A DNA stretch of 64,000 bases from JBCBGF01 sp039193455. GTDB taxonomy: Bacteria > Pseudomonadota > Alphaproteobacteria > Rhodobacterales > Rhodobacteraceae. A program made the translations under genes and the position numbers. Location of the stretch: the NCBI GenBank assembly GCA_039193455.1, contig JBCCWO010000001.1:310001-374000 (forward strand). The letters run 5' to 3'. This document shows positions 25,236 to 32,757 of this stretch, piece after piece; position 1 is the first letter of the stretch, and every line of letters starts with the position of its first letter. The notes under the pieces are model-generated. The model was not told the origin of the DNA. It saw only the letters and a program-made list of their open reading frames with translations, and did not search any database.

Positions 25236-26622
25236 CTTCAAACGCCAGCAAGATGCGGTACTCGATGCTTGTTCGGCGCCCCTCTTGCTCGGCAGGTGCG
25301 TTCGGAGCGGCGAAGGCGGCATGCGGGCAGGACCAGTGTTCGTGGTTCGGTTTGCCATCATAGGTTTTGAACAAGACGGACTCCGAGGGCCGCATGAAGG
25401 GAAACCAATACCACTGATGTGCGACGTTTGGGCGGTAGTACCCAATCTCGCCATCGCGGTCCCCGTAGTGGACCGTGATCGGGATGAAGTCGCCATCCTG
25501 CACGGTAGTTAAGTCCACAAAGCCGAGAGGTGTTGAATGAATGACCCCGGCCACCGATTGCCAGAGATTGGCCACTACGATCCGCGCATTCGCCCACCGA
25601 TCGGCATCTTCAGGTGGCAGCAGTTCGATTAGGCGCCTATGGCCGGCATTCGGCCCGTAGTCGGCATGAACGATCCGGATCGGCGGGCGCTGGCCGGGGG
25701 TGCGCTCGGTGTGGCGCACAGTGTGGTCGAACACACGAGCAAAATTCGCACCAAGCCGGTCCTTCAGCGCCTGTTCGACTGCTCGGTAGGTGGCGCGGAC
25801 TTCCAGGTCATCGGGAGGCTCAGAAAACACAGCCGGTGCGGGGAAGAGTTCGAACCCTTGGCCTTCGAACGTGGCCGATGGCGAATGTACGCGACCGTCC
25901 CGAACGGTCACTTGTTCCGTCACTGTTTTATCGATGTCGAGATAGGCGTCAGTTTCGCGCGGGACGTTTTCGGCGGCATATGACACCTCGACATCCATCT
26001 CGGCCGGAACACGCTGCTGCATGGCATCCTGTGCGAATGCAACGAGAGACTTATCGTTCGGCAGGTCAACAGGCAGGCGCCCTTCTTCCATGTTTTCGGC
26101 GATCCAACGGTCGATTTGGACAAGGGCGCCGACGATCGCCTCGGCAAGGACCGACACTGACAGATCCGTCCTGACCGCCCCGACAGCCCGACCGTCGCGC
26201 AACCAAACCCTGATTGCCGCACGCACACGATCGGTTAAATGCTTGAGCGCCTGCGTTTCGTCTCCGCGCCGAAAGAGATCTCGAAGCAAAGCGGCAGCAT
26301 AGGGATCTTTCCGCCCGAATTCAGACGCAAGAACAACTCCAGCTTCAAGCGAGGCCCAAAACTCTTCGGCAGAATGGACCCTAGGCGCCGCTTCGAATGG
26401 CCCGATGATCGGCTCCATGGTCTTGTCCAGCACTCGAGAAAACAGGTCTTCCTTGCCATCGAAGTAGTAGAAGACTTTAGCTTTGCTGATGCTGGCAGCG
26501 GAAGCGATCTTCTGGATCGACGTCGCTTCATAGCCGTTCTCGGCAAATTCAGTGGTTGCGATCTCGAGCAACCCGTCTCTCTGCTTGGATTGAGGCGAAG
26601 CTGCCCCCTCATTTTGGCGCAT
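25228..26622 (-). CDS. TetR repressor fused to a CmcJ/NvfI (AsaB-like) oxidoreductase domain
   Basis: 464 residues. Residues 1-205: TetR/AcrR regulator with the HTH GYEATSIQKIASAASISKAK then VFYYFDGKEDLF, and a helical ligand-binding domain. Residues about 215-464: CmcJ/NvfI/AsaB-type domain, recognised from RIVHADYGPNAGHRR (cf. VHxDxT), WANARIVVANLWQSV, GYYRPNVAHQWYWFPFMRP, SESVLFKTYD, and the CPHAAFAAPNAP...RTSIEYRIL ending. Such enzymes act in cephamycin and fungal metabolite pathways and resemble Fe(II)/oxoglutarate oxygenases. The ATG at 26622 has AGGA six bases upstream. The frame runs through both domains without a stop, so this is a genuine single ORF. A TetR-like operator lies upstream. 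Confidence 0.88.
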   Translation of the reverse strand: MRQNEGAASPQSKQRDGLLEIATTEFAENGYEATSIQKIASAASISKAKVFYYFDGKEDLFSRVLDKTMEPIIGPFEAAPRVHSAEEFWASLEAGVVLASEFGRKDPYAAALLRDLFRRGDETQALKHLTDRVRAAIRVWLRDGRAVGAVRTDLSVSVLAEAIVGALVQIDRWIAENMEEGRLPVDLPNDKSLVAFAQDAMQQRVPAEMDVEVSYAAENVPRETDAYLDIDKTVTEQVTVRDGRVHSPSATFEGQGFELFPAPAVFSEPPDDLEVRATYRAVEQALKDRLGANFARVFDHTVRHTERTPGQRPPIRIVHADYGPNAGHRRLIELLPPEDADRWANARIVVANLWQSVAGVIHSTPLGFVDLTTVQDGDFIPITVHYGDRDGEIGYYRPNVAHQWYWFPFMRPSESVLFKTYDGKPNHEHWSCPHAAFAAPNAPAEQEGRRTSIEYRILLAFEDE

Positions 26623-26666
26623 AGCGTGTCCTGTCGATGTCTCATAGCACATCACGTAAAGTGATT

Positions 26667-26693
26667 CTGACCATCGGTCAAACGATTGGTCAG
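26667..26693. promoter_or_regulatory. TetR-type operator candidate
   Basis: CTGACCATCG and CGATTGGTCAG form an imperfect inverted repeat across a short centre (half-site consensus CTGACCA). Located 45-71 bp upstream of the TetR fusion start. TetR members usually bind such a site over their own promoter, so autorepression is likely. Confidence 0.55.
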
Positions 26694-26991
26694 GCCAATA
26701 GTCAGTTTTTGCATATCAATGCTATCTGCACACTTCGAGCAGTTGCTTTATTAGCATGGTGCCTAGATATGACTGGTGCTACCTCCGATCTGCTGAGACC
26801 GCTCGCGTTGCGTATGTTTCAACTTCAGCCAAAAGCCCGCAAAGAAGCCGGAGTAGTATCCCCGACTTCGCACGATGGTTTCCCGTAAGCCGGCTTTCAG
26901 TTGCCTAAAGTTGACCGTCGCCAAGATGATCTACCTGCCAACACATCCCAAGCCCGTCCCTGTGCTAGCGGCATGAGCGACGCTACTACGA
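26694..26991. other. Intergenic stretch between the TetR fusion and marR
   Basis: Together with 26623-26666 this 369-bp gap has no convincing gene. An 83-codon plus-strand frame (26637-26888) crosses the operator and has random composition. Confidence 0.5.
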
Positions 26992-27546
26992 TCAATCTGT
27001 TGGAGCGTTCGTAAGCGCAGCGTTCAATCGTACGAGCTGTGCGTCGTGCTCCGCTTCGATGGGACAGGGATCGCAAGCGACATCATCGCAAAGTCTGCAA
27101 ATACGCAGGGCATGATGGTGGCCCGAATACGCGTGCCGAAGCAGTTTTTCTGCCAGGTTTTCGAGGGTCGCGCATTCGTCAGGACGCAGCACGGCTATCA
27201 GTCCCGAAATGCCGCCTGCTCTGCGCGATAACGCGTCTCCATAAGATGTTTCGCCCTGTTGCGTTAGCCAGAGCGCCACCGCGCGGCCGTCTTCCTCGGA
27301 GGTGCGACGCTCCACCATGCCCGCAGCGGAGAGCCGGTCCACCAGCCGGACGGCACCGGGATGCGACAGGCTCAGTCCGATTCCAAGTTCGGCAATTGTG
27401 GCTCCGGGATTGTGACCGATGAAGGTAATCGCAGCAACCGGTGCCGAGAGGCCCTCCGGAAGCGCATCCAAGGTGCCGTTCGCGATCTGGTCGGTGACGT
27501 GGACGGACAGAACGCCCAGCAGGTTCTCGAGTCTTTTCGTATCCAT
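26992..27546 (-). CDS. MarR-family regulator with C-terminal cysteine cluster
   Basis: 184 residues. Winged helix: NPGATIAELGIGLSLSHPGA (recognition helix), RLVDRLSAAGMVERRTSEED (wing). The tail holds RICRLCDDVACDPCPIEAEH, two close Cys pairs (CxxC and CxxC), which could bind metal or sense oxidants. Divergent from the CPBP/kinase/redoxin group, with a palindrome in the shared promoter region, so it probably represses that operon and itself. The neighbouring redoxin fits a redox signal, but that is inference. Confidence 0.9.
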   Translation of the reverse strand: MDTKRLENLLGVLSVHVTDQIANGTLDALPEGLSAPVAAITFIGHNPGATIAELGIGLSLSHPGAVRLVDRLSAAGMVERRTSEEDGRAVALWLTQQGETSYGDALSRRAGGISGLIAVLRPDECATLENLAEKLLRHAYSGHHHALRICRLCDDVACDPCPIEAEHDAQLVRLNAALTNAPTD

Positions 27547-27559
27547 ACCGAGAATTTAT

Positions 27560-27572
27560 ATGCGCTGCGCAT
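27560..27572. promoter_or_regulatory. MarR operator candidate
   Basis: ATGCGC-T-GCGCAT, a perfect palindrome 14 bp upstream of marR and 65 bp before the divergent CPBP gene. A second related sequence (ATGTATGCGT) follows at 27590. Position is ideal for control of both promoters. Confidence 0.6.
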
Positions 27573-27636
27573 TGACTTCAAGCGACTCAATATGTATGCG
27601 TCGGTCATATAAATGTGAAAACGGGGACGTCACTCC

Positions 27637-28422
27637 ATGCGACGCGACCACCACTCCAGCCTTCAAACCGAAGAGGCTTATCTCTTCTTCTTGATCCTCC
27701 TTGTCGCCTCAGTCCCATTCTGGTTGTTGGGCGTGTTCGTCACGGATCATGTGTTGCCGGGATTGCCGGTCAGCGCTTTGATGTTTCTTGCCCCGGCGCT
27801 TGTCGGTGGTTTGCTGAGTTTGAGGGGCGGCGTCGAAGCACTGACGGCGTTTCTGAGCCAGATCGGCGATCTAGGCCGAATGCCGCCCTGGGCTTGGGCC
27901 TTCGCTATATTCACGCCTCCGCTATTGGCGCTGCTCAGCGCGATCATCCAGACGGCACACGGGACCGCGCTTCCGCCACCCCAACTCGGCTGGTCTAACG
28001 TGCTAACCCTGTTGGCGATGTTTCTTGTGGCTGGACTTGCCGAGGAACTTGGCTGGACAGGCTATGTCGCGCGGCGCCTAACGCCCGTGCATGGGATCAT
28101 CGGCGCAGCACTTCTTATCGGCGGGGTTTCCGTGTTTTGGCATGCGGTCCCGCTCTTACAGGCCGAACGTAATCTTGTCTGGTTTGCCTGGTGGGCCGTG
28201 GGGTCCATGTCGCGCCGCATGTTGCTGACATGGCTCTATGTCCAGGGCGGATACAGCGTCTTTGGCGCGGCCCTTATGCACGCCATGAGCAATCTCAGCT
28301 GGATGCTATACCCGTCCATGAGCTCACACTATGACCCGATGGTGGCAGGACTGGTGACGCTGGCAGTCGCCGCGACTCTGGTGTCGATCGACCGGATCCG
28401 CCCACGGGGGCTCGCCGAATGA
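27637..28422 (+). CDS. CPBP-family intramembrane protease-like protein
   Basis: 261 residues, about eight hydrophobic segments. CPBP motifs: LAEELGWTGYVARRL (EE motif, Thr in place of the Arg of EExxxR, a common variant), VSVFWHAVPL, and LMHAMSNLSWM. The family includes the CAAX protease Rce1; activity is possible but not proven for this subgroup. Start ATG at 27637 follows GGGGACGT. Overlaps the next gene by 4 bp (ATGA). A truncated homologue is at 17767. Confidence 0.9.
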   Translation: MRRDHHSSLQTEEAYLFFLILLVASVPFWLLGVFVTDHVLPGLPVSALMFLAPALVGGLLSLRGGVEALTAFLSQIGDLGRMPPWAWAFAIFTPPLLALLSAIIQTAHGTALPPPQLGWSNVLTLLAMFLVAGLAEELGWTGYVARRLTPVHGIIGAALLIGGVSVFWHAVPLLQAERNLVWFAWWAVGSMSRRMLLTWLYVQGGYSVFGAALMHAMSNLSWMLYPSMSSHYDPMVAGLVTLAVAATLVSIDRIRPRGLAE

Positions 28423-29033
28423 GTACATCGGATAGCCAACCAATCCGGCCTGTCGTCGATCAGTTCTTGGCCCAGGTCTCGGAATGGTTTGACCGCGCGG
28501 GTCCGACCAGCAGCGGACCACACCTGATCGCAATCGATGGACGGAGCGGGACGGGCAAGTCCACCCTCGCGGCTCCTCTCGCGCGGCGGCTCGGCGCAAC
28601 GCTCGTATCTGGCGACGGATTTTTTGCGGGCGGAACGGCAGTCTTAGACCTCCACGATGCGTCACTGGCTGACATCTGCATCGACCGCACACGCCTGCGT
28701 AGGGTCTTGAGCGCTCTCAAATCCGGGCAGACGGCCACCTACAGACCCTTCGACTGGGACACTTTTGACGGCTCCCCCGCGCCTGTCGAGTCGCAACTTT
28801 CGCCTAGTCCGCTCCTCATTGTGGAAGGTGTCTACTCGACCCATCCCGATCTCAGGCCGCTGATCGATCTCACTATTCTCGTGGAGCTGCCCATCGCCGA
28901 ACGCGAACGCCGCCTGATTGCGCGCGAAGGCCGTATCGGCCCGTGGGAGCGGCAATGGCAGCGGGCGGAGGACTGGTACTTCGCCCATCTTGCCCTGCCC
29001 GAAAGCTTTGACCTCCGCTTCGAGAATACCTGA
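28419..29033 (+). CDS. P-loop kinase of the uridine kinase-like group
   Basis: 204 residues. Walker A DGRSGTGKST (residues about 41-50), VSGDGFFAGG, a DR-type substrate loop (IDRTRLRR, PFDWDTFDG), LLIVEGVYSTHP, and the lid REGRIGPWERQWQRAEDWYF. Family members phosphorylate nucleosides or small alcohols; the substrate here is unknown. Translationally coupled to the CPBP gene. Confidence 0.85.
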   Translation: MSTSDSQPIRPVVDQFLAQVSEWFDRAGPTSSGPHLIAIDGRSGTGKSTLAAPLARRLGATLVSGDGFFAGGTAVLDLHDASLADICIDRTRLRRVLSALKSGQTATYRPFDWDTFDGSPAPVESQLSPSPLLIVEGVYSTHPDLRPLIDLTILVELPIAERERRLIAREGRIGPWERQWQRAEDWYFAHLALPESFDLRFENT

Positions 29034-29094
29034 CCGGCTGGCCGGGACCTGACTCAAACCGAAGCCAAACACTTAGCAGAAAGGAACGACACTC

Positions 29095-29964
29095 ATGCAA
29101 CTCAAACAACGCGCGCTTGTGCCCGTCATTCTCGGAATGGTCGGCCTCGCCGTATATGCTTTCCATCACCTCATGTGGACCAGTGGCGCGGAGGCCTGGC
29201 ACGGGGCCTTTCTGGCGGCGGCCGCGCTGCCAACCTACATGGCGCTCTTCCTGGCCAAGGGAGGGGCGGCGCGGACGTCATCTCTGCTAGTCCCAGTGCA
29301 AATTGTCACCGGGATCGGCGTCTTCCTAGCGGCAACCGAGACCGGCGCGCTAATCGCCGCACTCCTCAGCTTTGCCGGCCTGCAATGGTTCGTCTTCGTT
29401 TATTCGCGCTACGGGCGGACCAAGAGCGACGCCATCATCATCGGTAAACCTCTCCCGGAAGTCGCGTTCGAAGATCTCGACGGCGCGCGGGTCACCAGCG
29501 ACGACTTCCTTGGCGCCGCCACACTCTTGGTGTTCTTCCGCGGCAATTGGTGCCCCTTGTGCATGGCTCAACTGCGCGAACTCAGAGCCCGTGCCGATCA
29601 GCTCGCAAACGCCAACGTGCAGGTAAGGTTCATTTCCAACCAGAGCGCCGAAAAATCGATGGCGCTTGCAACGAAACTCGATCTCCCACTCCACTTTCAG
29701 ATCCTGCGCGACAGGAACATGCTTGCGGCTGACCGGTTGGGCATCGCCGATATAGGCGGCGCTCCCGTTGGTCTGAAGGGCTACCCGAAGGACACGGTGA
29801 TGGCGACAGTCATCGCGCTTGATGCGCGCGGCCAGGTGCTATTCGGCGACGAGACCGACAACTACCGTGTCCGACCGCATCCGGACCTCTATCTCCCATT
29901 GCTGGAACAGGCAGGCGATGCACCCGAGGTGACCGGCACATCACAGATCGCCGGTGCAGCCTAA
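29095..29964 (+). CDS. Membrane-anchored thioredoxin-fold redoxin (AhpC/TSA-like)
   Basis: 289 residues. Residues 1-105 hold about four membrane helices (LVPVILGMVGLAVYAFHHLM; AFLAAAALPTYMALFLA; VQIVTGIGVFLAA; ALIAALLSFAGLQWFVFVYS). From about 115 a redoxin domain carries the active site RGNWCPLCMAQL (CxxC) and later GYPKDTVMATVIALD. Probably reduces disulfides or peroxides at the membrane surface. AAAGGA lies about 11 bases before the ATG. Last gene of the marR-linked group; a hairpin follows. Confidence 0.87.
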   Translation: MQLKQRALVPVILGMVGLAVYAFHHLMWTSGAEAWHGAFLAAAALPTYMALFLAKGGAARTSSLLVPVQIVTGIGVFLAATETGALIAALLSFAGLQWFVFVYSRYGRTKSDAIIIGKPLPEVAFEDLDGARVTSDDFLGAATLLVFFRGNWCPLCMAQLRELRARADQLANANVQVRFISNQSAEKSMALATKLDLPLHFQILRDRNMLAADRLGIADIGGAPVGLKGYPKDTVMATVIALDARGQVLFGDETDNYRVRPHPDLYLPLLEQAGDAPEVTGTSQIAGAA

Positions 29965-30010
29965 ACGACGCAATCGAAACAAATGCGATGGCCGCCGGGG
30001 CTACACCTGA

Positions 30011-30032
30011 GGGCGCCTCGTTTGAGGCGCCC
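30011..30032 (+). terminator. Hairpin after the redoxin gene
   Basis: Perfect 9-bp stem GGGCGCCTC / GAGGCGCCC with loop GTTT, 47 bp after the stop. Only a weak T-stretch follows, so it may be a terminator or an mRNA-stabilising hairpin. Confidence 0.55.
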
Positions 30033-30526
30033 AACGCCCCTTTGTGCCAACTAAAACCGAAAGAAAACGAACGTTTGCCGCAATGACTTTCTCGTCAAGG
30101 CCGACCTTGGCGAAGCTCCAGCGAAAGGTAGCAAAGTCCGCAATTGGCACATCCCACATCAGTGCAGCGAATGGCGGGTCTGGGTTTTTGGGGTTTTCAG
30201 CCGCATCTATCGTCTGGCTTCGGGAAATCGGGCTGCGATGAAGTGATGAGATGGCATTCGGTTGGCGACTTGGGCGACAACCGATGCTGCTAGTAATCGG
30301 TCTGGATCCTCCGCATAGCGGACGACAAGTCTGTGGCTGAGAACGCGCAGCTTGTTACATCTTGGCGCCCTAGTTCGTACACGCCTTGCTAAGCCCTGCG
30401 TTTCTAGAACAAGCAGGCTACTGCAAATATGCTACAAAAATGGATGTGGACTGCAAGCGCCCTGACCTGCCAAATGTCATTCTTCTATTTTTAAACAATG
30501 TACTACAAGAATTACTGTCGTAGCTA
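30033..30526. other. Gene-poor right end of the island
   Basis: No complete gene. A minus-strand frame (about 30035-30235) reads like coding sequence (PPFAALMWDVPIADFATFRW, then ANVRFLSVLVGTKG) but has no start and no recognised family. Beyond 30380 the DNA is AT-richer with short repeats such as CTACAA (30432, 30503), which would suit the accessory arm of an attachment site, though this is speculative. Confidence 0.45.
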
Positions 30527-31063
30527 CTAGACATGTTTGAGGAACATTTCCTTGGTCAGCGTCGTGCCCTTGCGCAGGCTCAAAAGCTCGAGCATCTGAT
30601 ACTCTTTTCCGGTCAGATGCACGGTGCGCCCTTCGGATTCGACCGTCTTGGCATCGAGGTTCACGGCAATCTTTCCGGTGCGGATCACCGACTGCGCGTG
30701 ACCCTTGGACCGGCGAATGATCGCGTGGATGCGTGCCACCAGTTCTTCCCGGTGGAAGGGCTTGGTCAGATAGTCGTCGGCGCCGAAACCGAAGCCTTTG
30801 ATTTTATTGTCAGTATCATCGGCGCCAGACAGGATTAGGATCGGTGTATCGACCCGCGCCATACGCAGTTGCCGAAGCACCTCATGCCCGTTCATATCCG
30901 GCAGGTTGAGGTCCAGCAGGATCAGGTCGTAATCGTACAGTTTTGCAAGATCGATCCCTTCCTCGCCCAGGTCCGTCGCGTAGACGTTCAGGTTTGCATG
31001 TGTCAGCATCAATTCGATGCTGCGGGAAGTGGTCGGATCGTCCTCGACAAGTAGTACGCGCAT
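30527..31063 (-). pseudogene. ctrA: ctrA, 5' fragment (receiver plus part of DNA-binding domain)
   Basis: CtrA is the OmpR-type master regulator of cell cycle, motility and gene transfer agents in alphaproteobacteria. From the ATG at 31063 (MRVLLVEDDP) the receiver is intact, with phosphoacceptor Asp51 (LLDLNLPDMNG) and switch Lys in LTKPFHREE. The DNA-binding domain runs to GTTLTKEMFLKHV and then meets TAG: 178 residues instead of about 238, lacking the recognition helix and wing, which sit at 10014-10211. The native promoter with a CtrA box remains, so a phosphorylatable but DNA-binding-deficient protein may still be made. Confidence 0.95.
30537..30543. repeat. Right end repeat of the ctrA island
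   Basis: TCCTCAA on the minus strand, identical to 10201-10207 and followed leftward by island sequence. It marks where ctrA codons FLKH pass into foreign DNA and a TAG two codons later. Confidence 0.6.
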
Positions 31064-31115
31064 CGTGTGTCTCTCCGCAGGGCTGGCCGTTCTGGCCAAA
31101 CTATCCAGGCAATGG

Positions 31116-31130
31116 TTAATCCGGCGTTAC
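31116..31130. promoter_or_regulatory. CtrA-type box in the ctrA promoter
   Basis: TTAA-TCCGGCG-TTAC, one mismatch from the CtrA consensus TTAA-N7-TTAA. It is 53-67 bp upstream of the ctrA start and overlaps the sciP stop codon. Fits the autoregulation known for ctrA. Confidence 0.6.
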
Positions 31131-31435
31131 CGCCAAAGTAACTTTAGTTTCACAACGTAAAGTTGTATATAGCGTTGAACAGCCGTCGCTTTCAGCGCCA
31201 CCTCTCCATGCTTTGCAACCGCAGATTGCCAGCTCTCAAACTCTTCCCCGGACAGCCCGTAGCGTTCGAGCGCCTCTTCTTCACTGATCAACCCGTGCAG
31301 CACGGCACGCACAACGGCCGCCTTGCGGCTGGCCACCCAACGGCGCGTGGTCGGATCGGGCAGATCGGCGCGCGTCATTACCGTGCCGTCGGGCAACGTC
31401 ACCGCGCGCGGCCCATCGACTTTCTTTAGAAACAT
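31127..31435 (-). CDS. sciP: CtrA inhibitor SciP (DUF1153)
   Basis: 102 residues with the DUF1153 pattern: KKVDGPRAVTLPDGTVMTRA, LPDPTTRRWVASRKAAVV, HGLISEEEALERYGLS, EEFESWQSAV. SciP is a small helix-turn-helix protein that binds CtrA and DNA and blocks CtrA-dependent transcription in G1 (known in Caulobacter). It is intact and in its usual place next to ctrA, although the CtrA DNA-binding domain it acts on is split. Confidence 0.93.
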   Translation of the reverse strand: MFLKKVDGPRAVTLPDGTVMTRADLPDPTTRRWVASRKAAVVRAVLHGLISEEEALERYGLSGEEFESWQSAVAKHGEVALKATAVQRYIQLYVVKLKLLWR

Positions 31436-31570
31436 GGCTCACCCCTTAAGTCACCGTTCGCGGCGCAGAATGGCAAAAGCGTGTTTAATGTGCCGTGAAA
31501 CGAGCCCTTGAGAGTGTGTTGCATTTTCCTATATTCCGCCGGACCACATTCACGAATGACTGATGATGCC

Positions 31571-32716
31571 ATGGCGCTGGACGACCGCCCCCGCTTGAAC
31601 TCGCTCGGACTGGCCAAGGCGCCGGGCGAAACCCGTGTGGTCGTGGCGATGTCGGGCGGCGTCGACAGCTCGGTCGTGGCCGCGATGCTGGCCGAGGAAG
31701 GTTACGATGTCGTTGGCGTGACGCTTCAGCTTTATGATCATGGGGCTGCACTGGCCAAAAAGGGTGCGTGCTGCGCGGGTCGCGATATCCACGATGCCCG
31801 CCGCGTGGCCGAGGAGATGGGGTTCCCTCACTATGTCCTCGACTATGAGAACATGTTTCGCGAAGCGGTCATTGACGAATTTGCCGATAGCTATCTGGCT
31901 GGCGCCACGCCCGTGCCCTGCATCCGTTGCAATGAACGGGTGAAATTCCGGGATCTCTTGGAGACGGCCAAGGATCTTGATGCCGACTGCATGGCGACTG
32001 GCCACTATATCCAGCGGAAACTTGGCGCGGCAGGGCCCGAACTGCACAGCGCCGCCGATTCCGCGCGCGACCAGAGCTATTTCCTGTTTTCGACGACGTC
32101 GGAACAGCTTGATTATCTGCGCTTTCCACTGGGCCACCTCGCGTCCAAGGGCGAAACGCGCGCCTTGGCGGCAAAGTATGGTCTGCCGGTGGCAGACAAA
32201 CCGGACAGCCAGGACATCTGCTTTGTTCCGAACGGCAACTACGCGAGCGTGATCGAGAAACTGCGCCCCGGGGCCGCGGAACCGGGCGAGATTGTCCATG
32301 CCGACGGGCGCGTGCTCGGGACGCATGAGGGCGTCATTCATTTCACGATTGGTCAGCGGCGCGGCCTTGGGATCGGCGGGCTGAGCGAGCCGCTCTATGT
32401 GGTGAAGCTCGATGTTGATGCGCACCGCGTCGTTGTGGGCCCCAAAGAGATGCTGACGACCCGCACCGTGCCGGTGCGCGAGATCAATTGGCTGGGCGAC
32501 GCCCCGTTCGACAGCGCAGAGGAGTGGCCGGTGTCGGTTAAGGTCCGCTCAACGCGCCCGCCGCGCGAGGCGATCGTGCGACCCATTTCGGCGACCGAAG
32601 CCCAAGTCGAACTGCTGACACCTGAAGAGGGTGTGTCACCGGGACAGGCCTGTGTGTTTTATGAAACCGGCGGCACACGCGTGCTGGGCGGCGGCTGGAT
32701 CTGGCGCGGCCACTAG
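31571..32716 (+). CDS. mnmA: tRNA-specific 2-thiouridylase MnmA
   Basis: Thiolates U34 of tRNA Glu, Gln and Lys. 381 residues from the ATG at 31571 (MALDDRPRLNS); an ATG five codons upstream (31556) is an alternative. PP-loop AMSGGVDSSVVA, catalytic Cys117 in ATPVPCIRCN, second cysteine in DSQDICFVP, and GHYIQR. Divergent from sciP, as in related genomes. Confidence 0.96.
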   Translation: MALDDRPRLNSLGLAKAPGETRVVVAMSGGVDSSVVAAMLAEEGYDVVGVTLQLYDHGAALAKKGACCAGRDIHDARRVAEEMGFPHYVLDYENMFREAVIDEFADSYLAGATPVPCIRCNERVKFRDLLETAKDLDADCMATGHYIQRKLGAAGPELHSAADSARDQSYFLFSTTSEQLDYLRFPLGHLASKGETRALAAKYGLPVADKPDSQDICFVPNGNYASVIEKLRPGAAEPGEIVHADGRVLGTHEGVIHFTIGQRRGLGIGGLSEPLYVVKLDVDAHRVVVGPKEMLTTRTVPVREINWLGDAPFDSAEEWPVSVKVRSTRPPREAIVRPISATEAQVELLTPEEGVSPGQACVFYETGGTRVLGGGWIWRGH

Positions 32717-32757
32717 CACCCTTGCGCCCTGCCCGGCCTTGACACAGAAGGCCGGGC

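Larger units (their letters stand above)
10208..30543. mobile_element. 20.3-kb genomic island inserted in ctrA
   Basis: The two halves of ctrA (178 and about 62 codons, together close to the normal 238) lie in the same orientation and correct order, separated by 20,336 bp. Flanking genes keep the usual order (ligA-ctrA on the left, sciP-mnmA on the right), so the intervening DNA is an insertion. The ends carry a 19-bp imperfect repeat with a 7-bp identical core, as left by site-specific recombination. The cargo is unrelated to the flanks and includes several decayed genes and long gene-poor stretches. No integrase, transposase or replication gene was found, so the element is not autonomous now. 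Confidence 0.85.

Noticed and set aside
26637..26888. 83-codon plus-strand frame between the TetR fusion and marR
   Set aside because: Crosses the operator, has no ribosome binding site, and its composition is random.
10014..31063. Assembly chimera as the cause of the split ctrA
   Set aside because: Both halves are in register, same strand and order, with expected neighbours on each side and matching repeats at the joints; a random misjoin would not give this. Cannot be excluded fully without reads.
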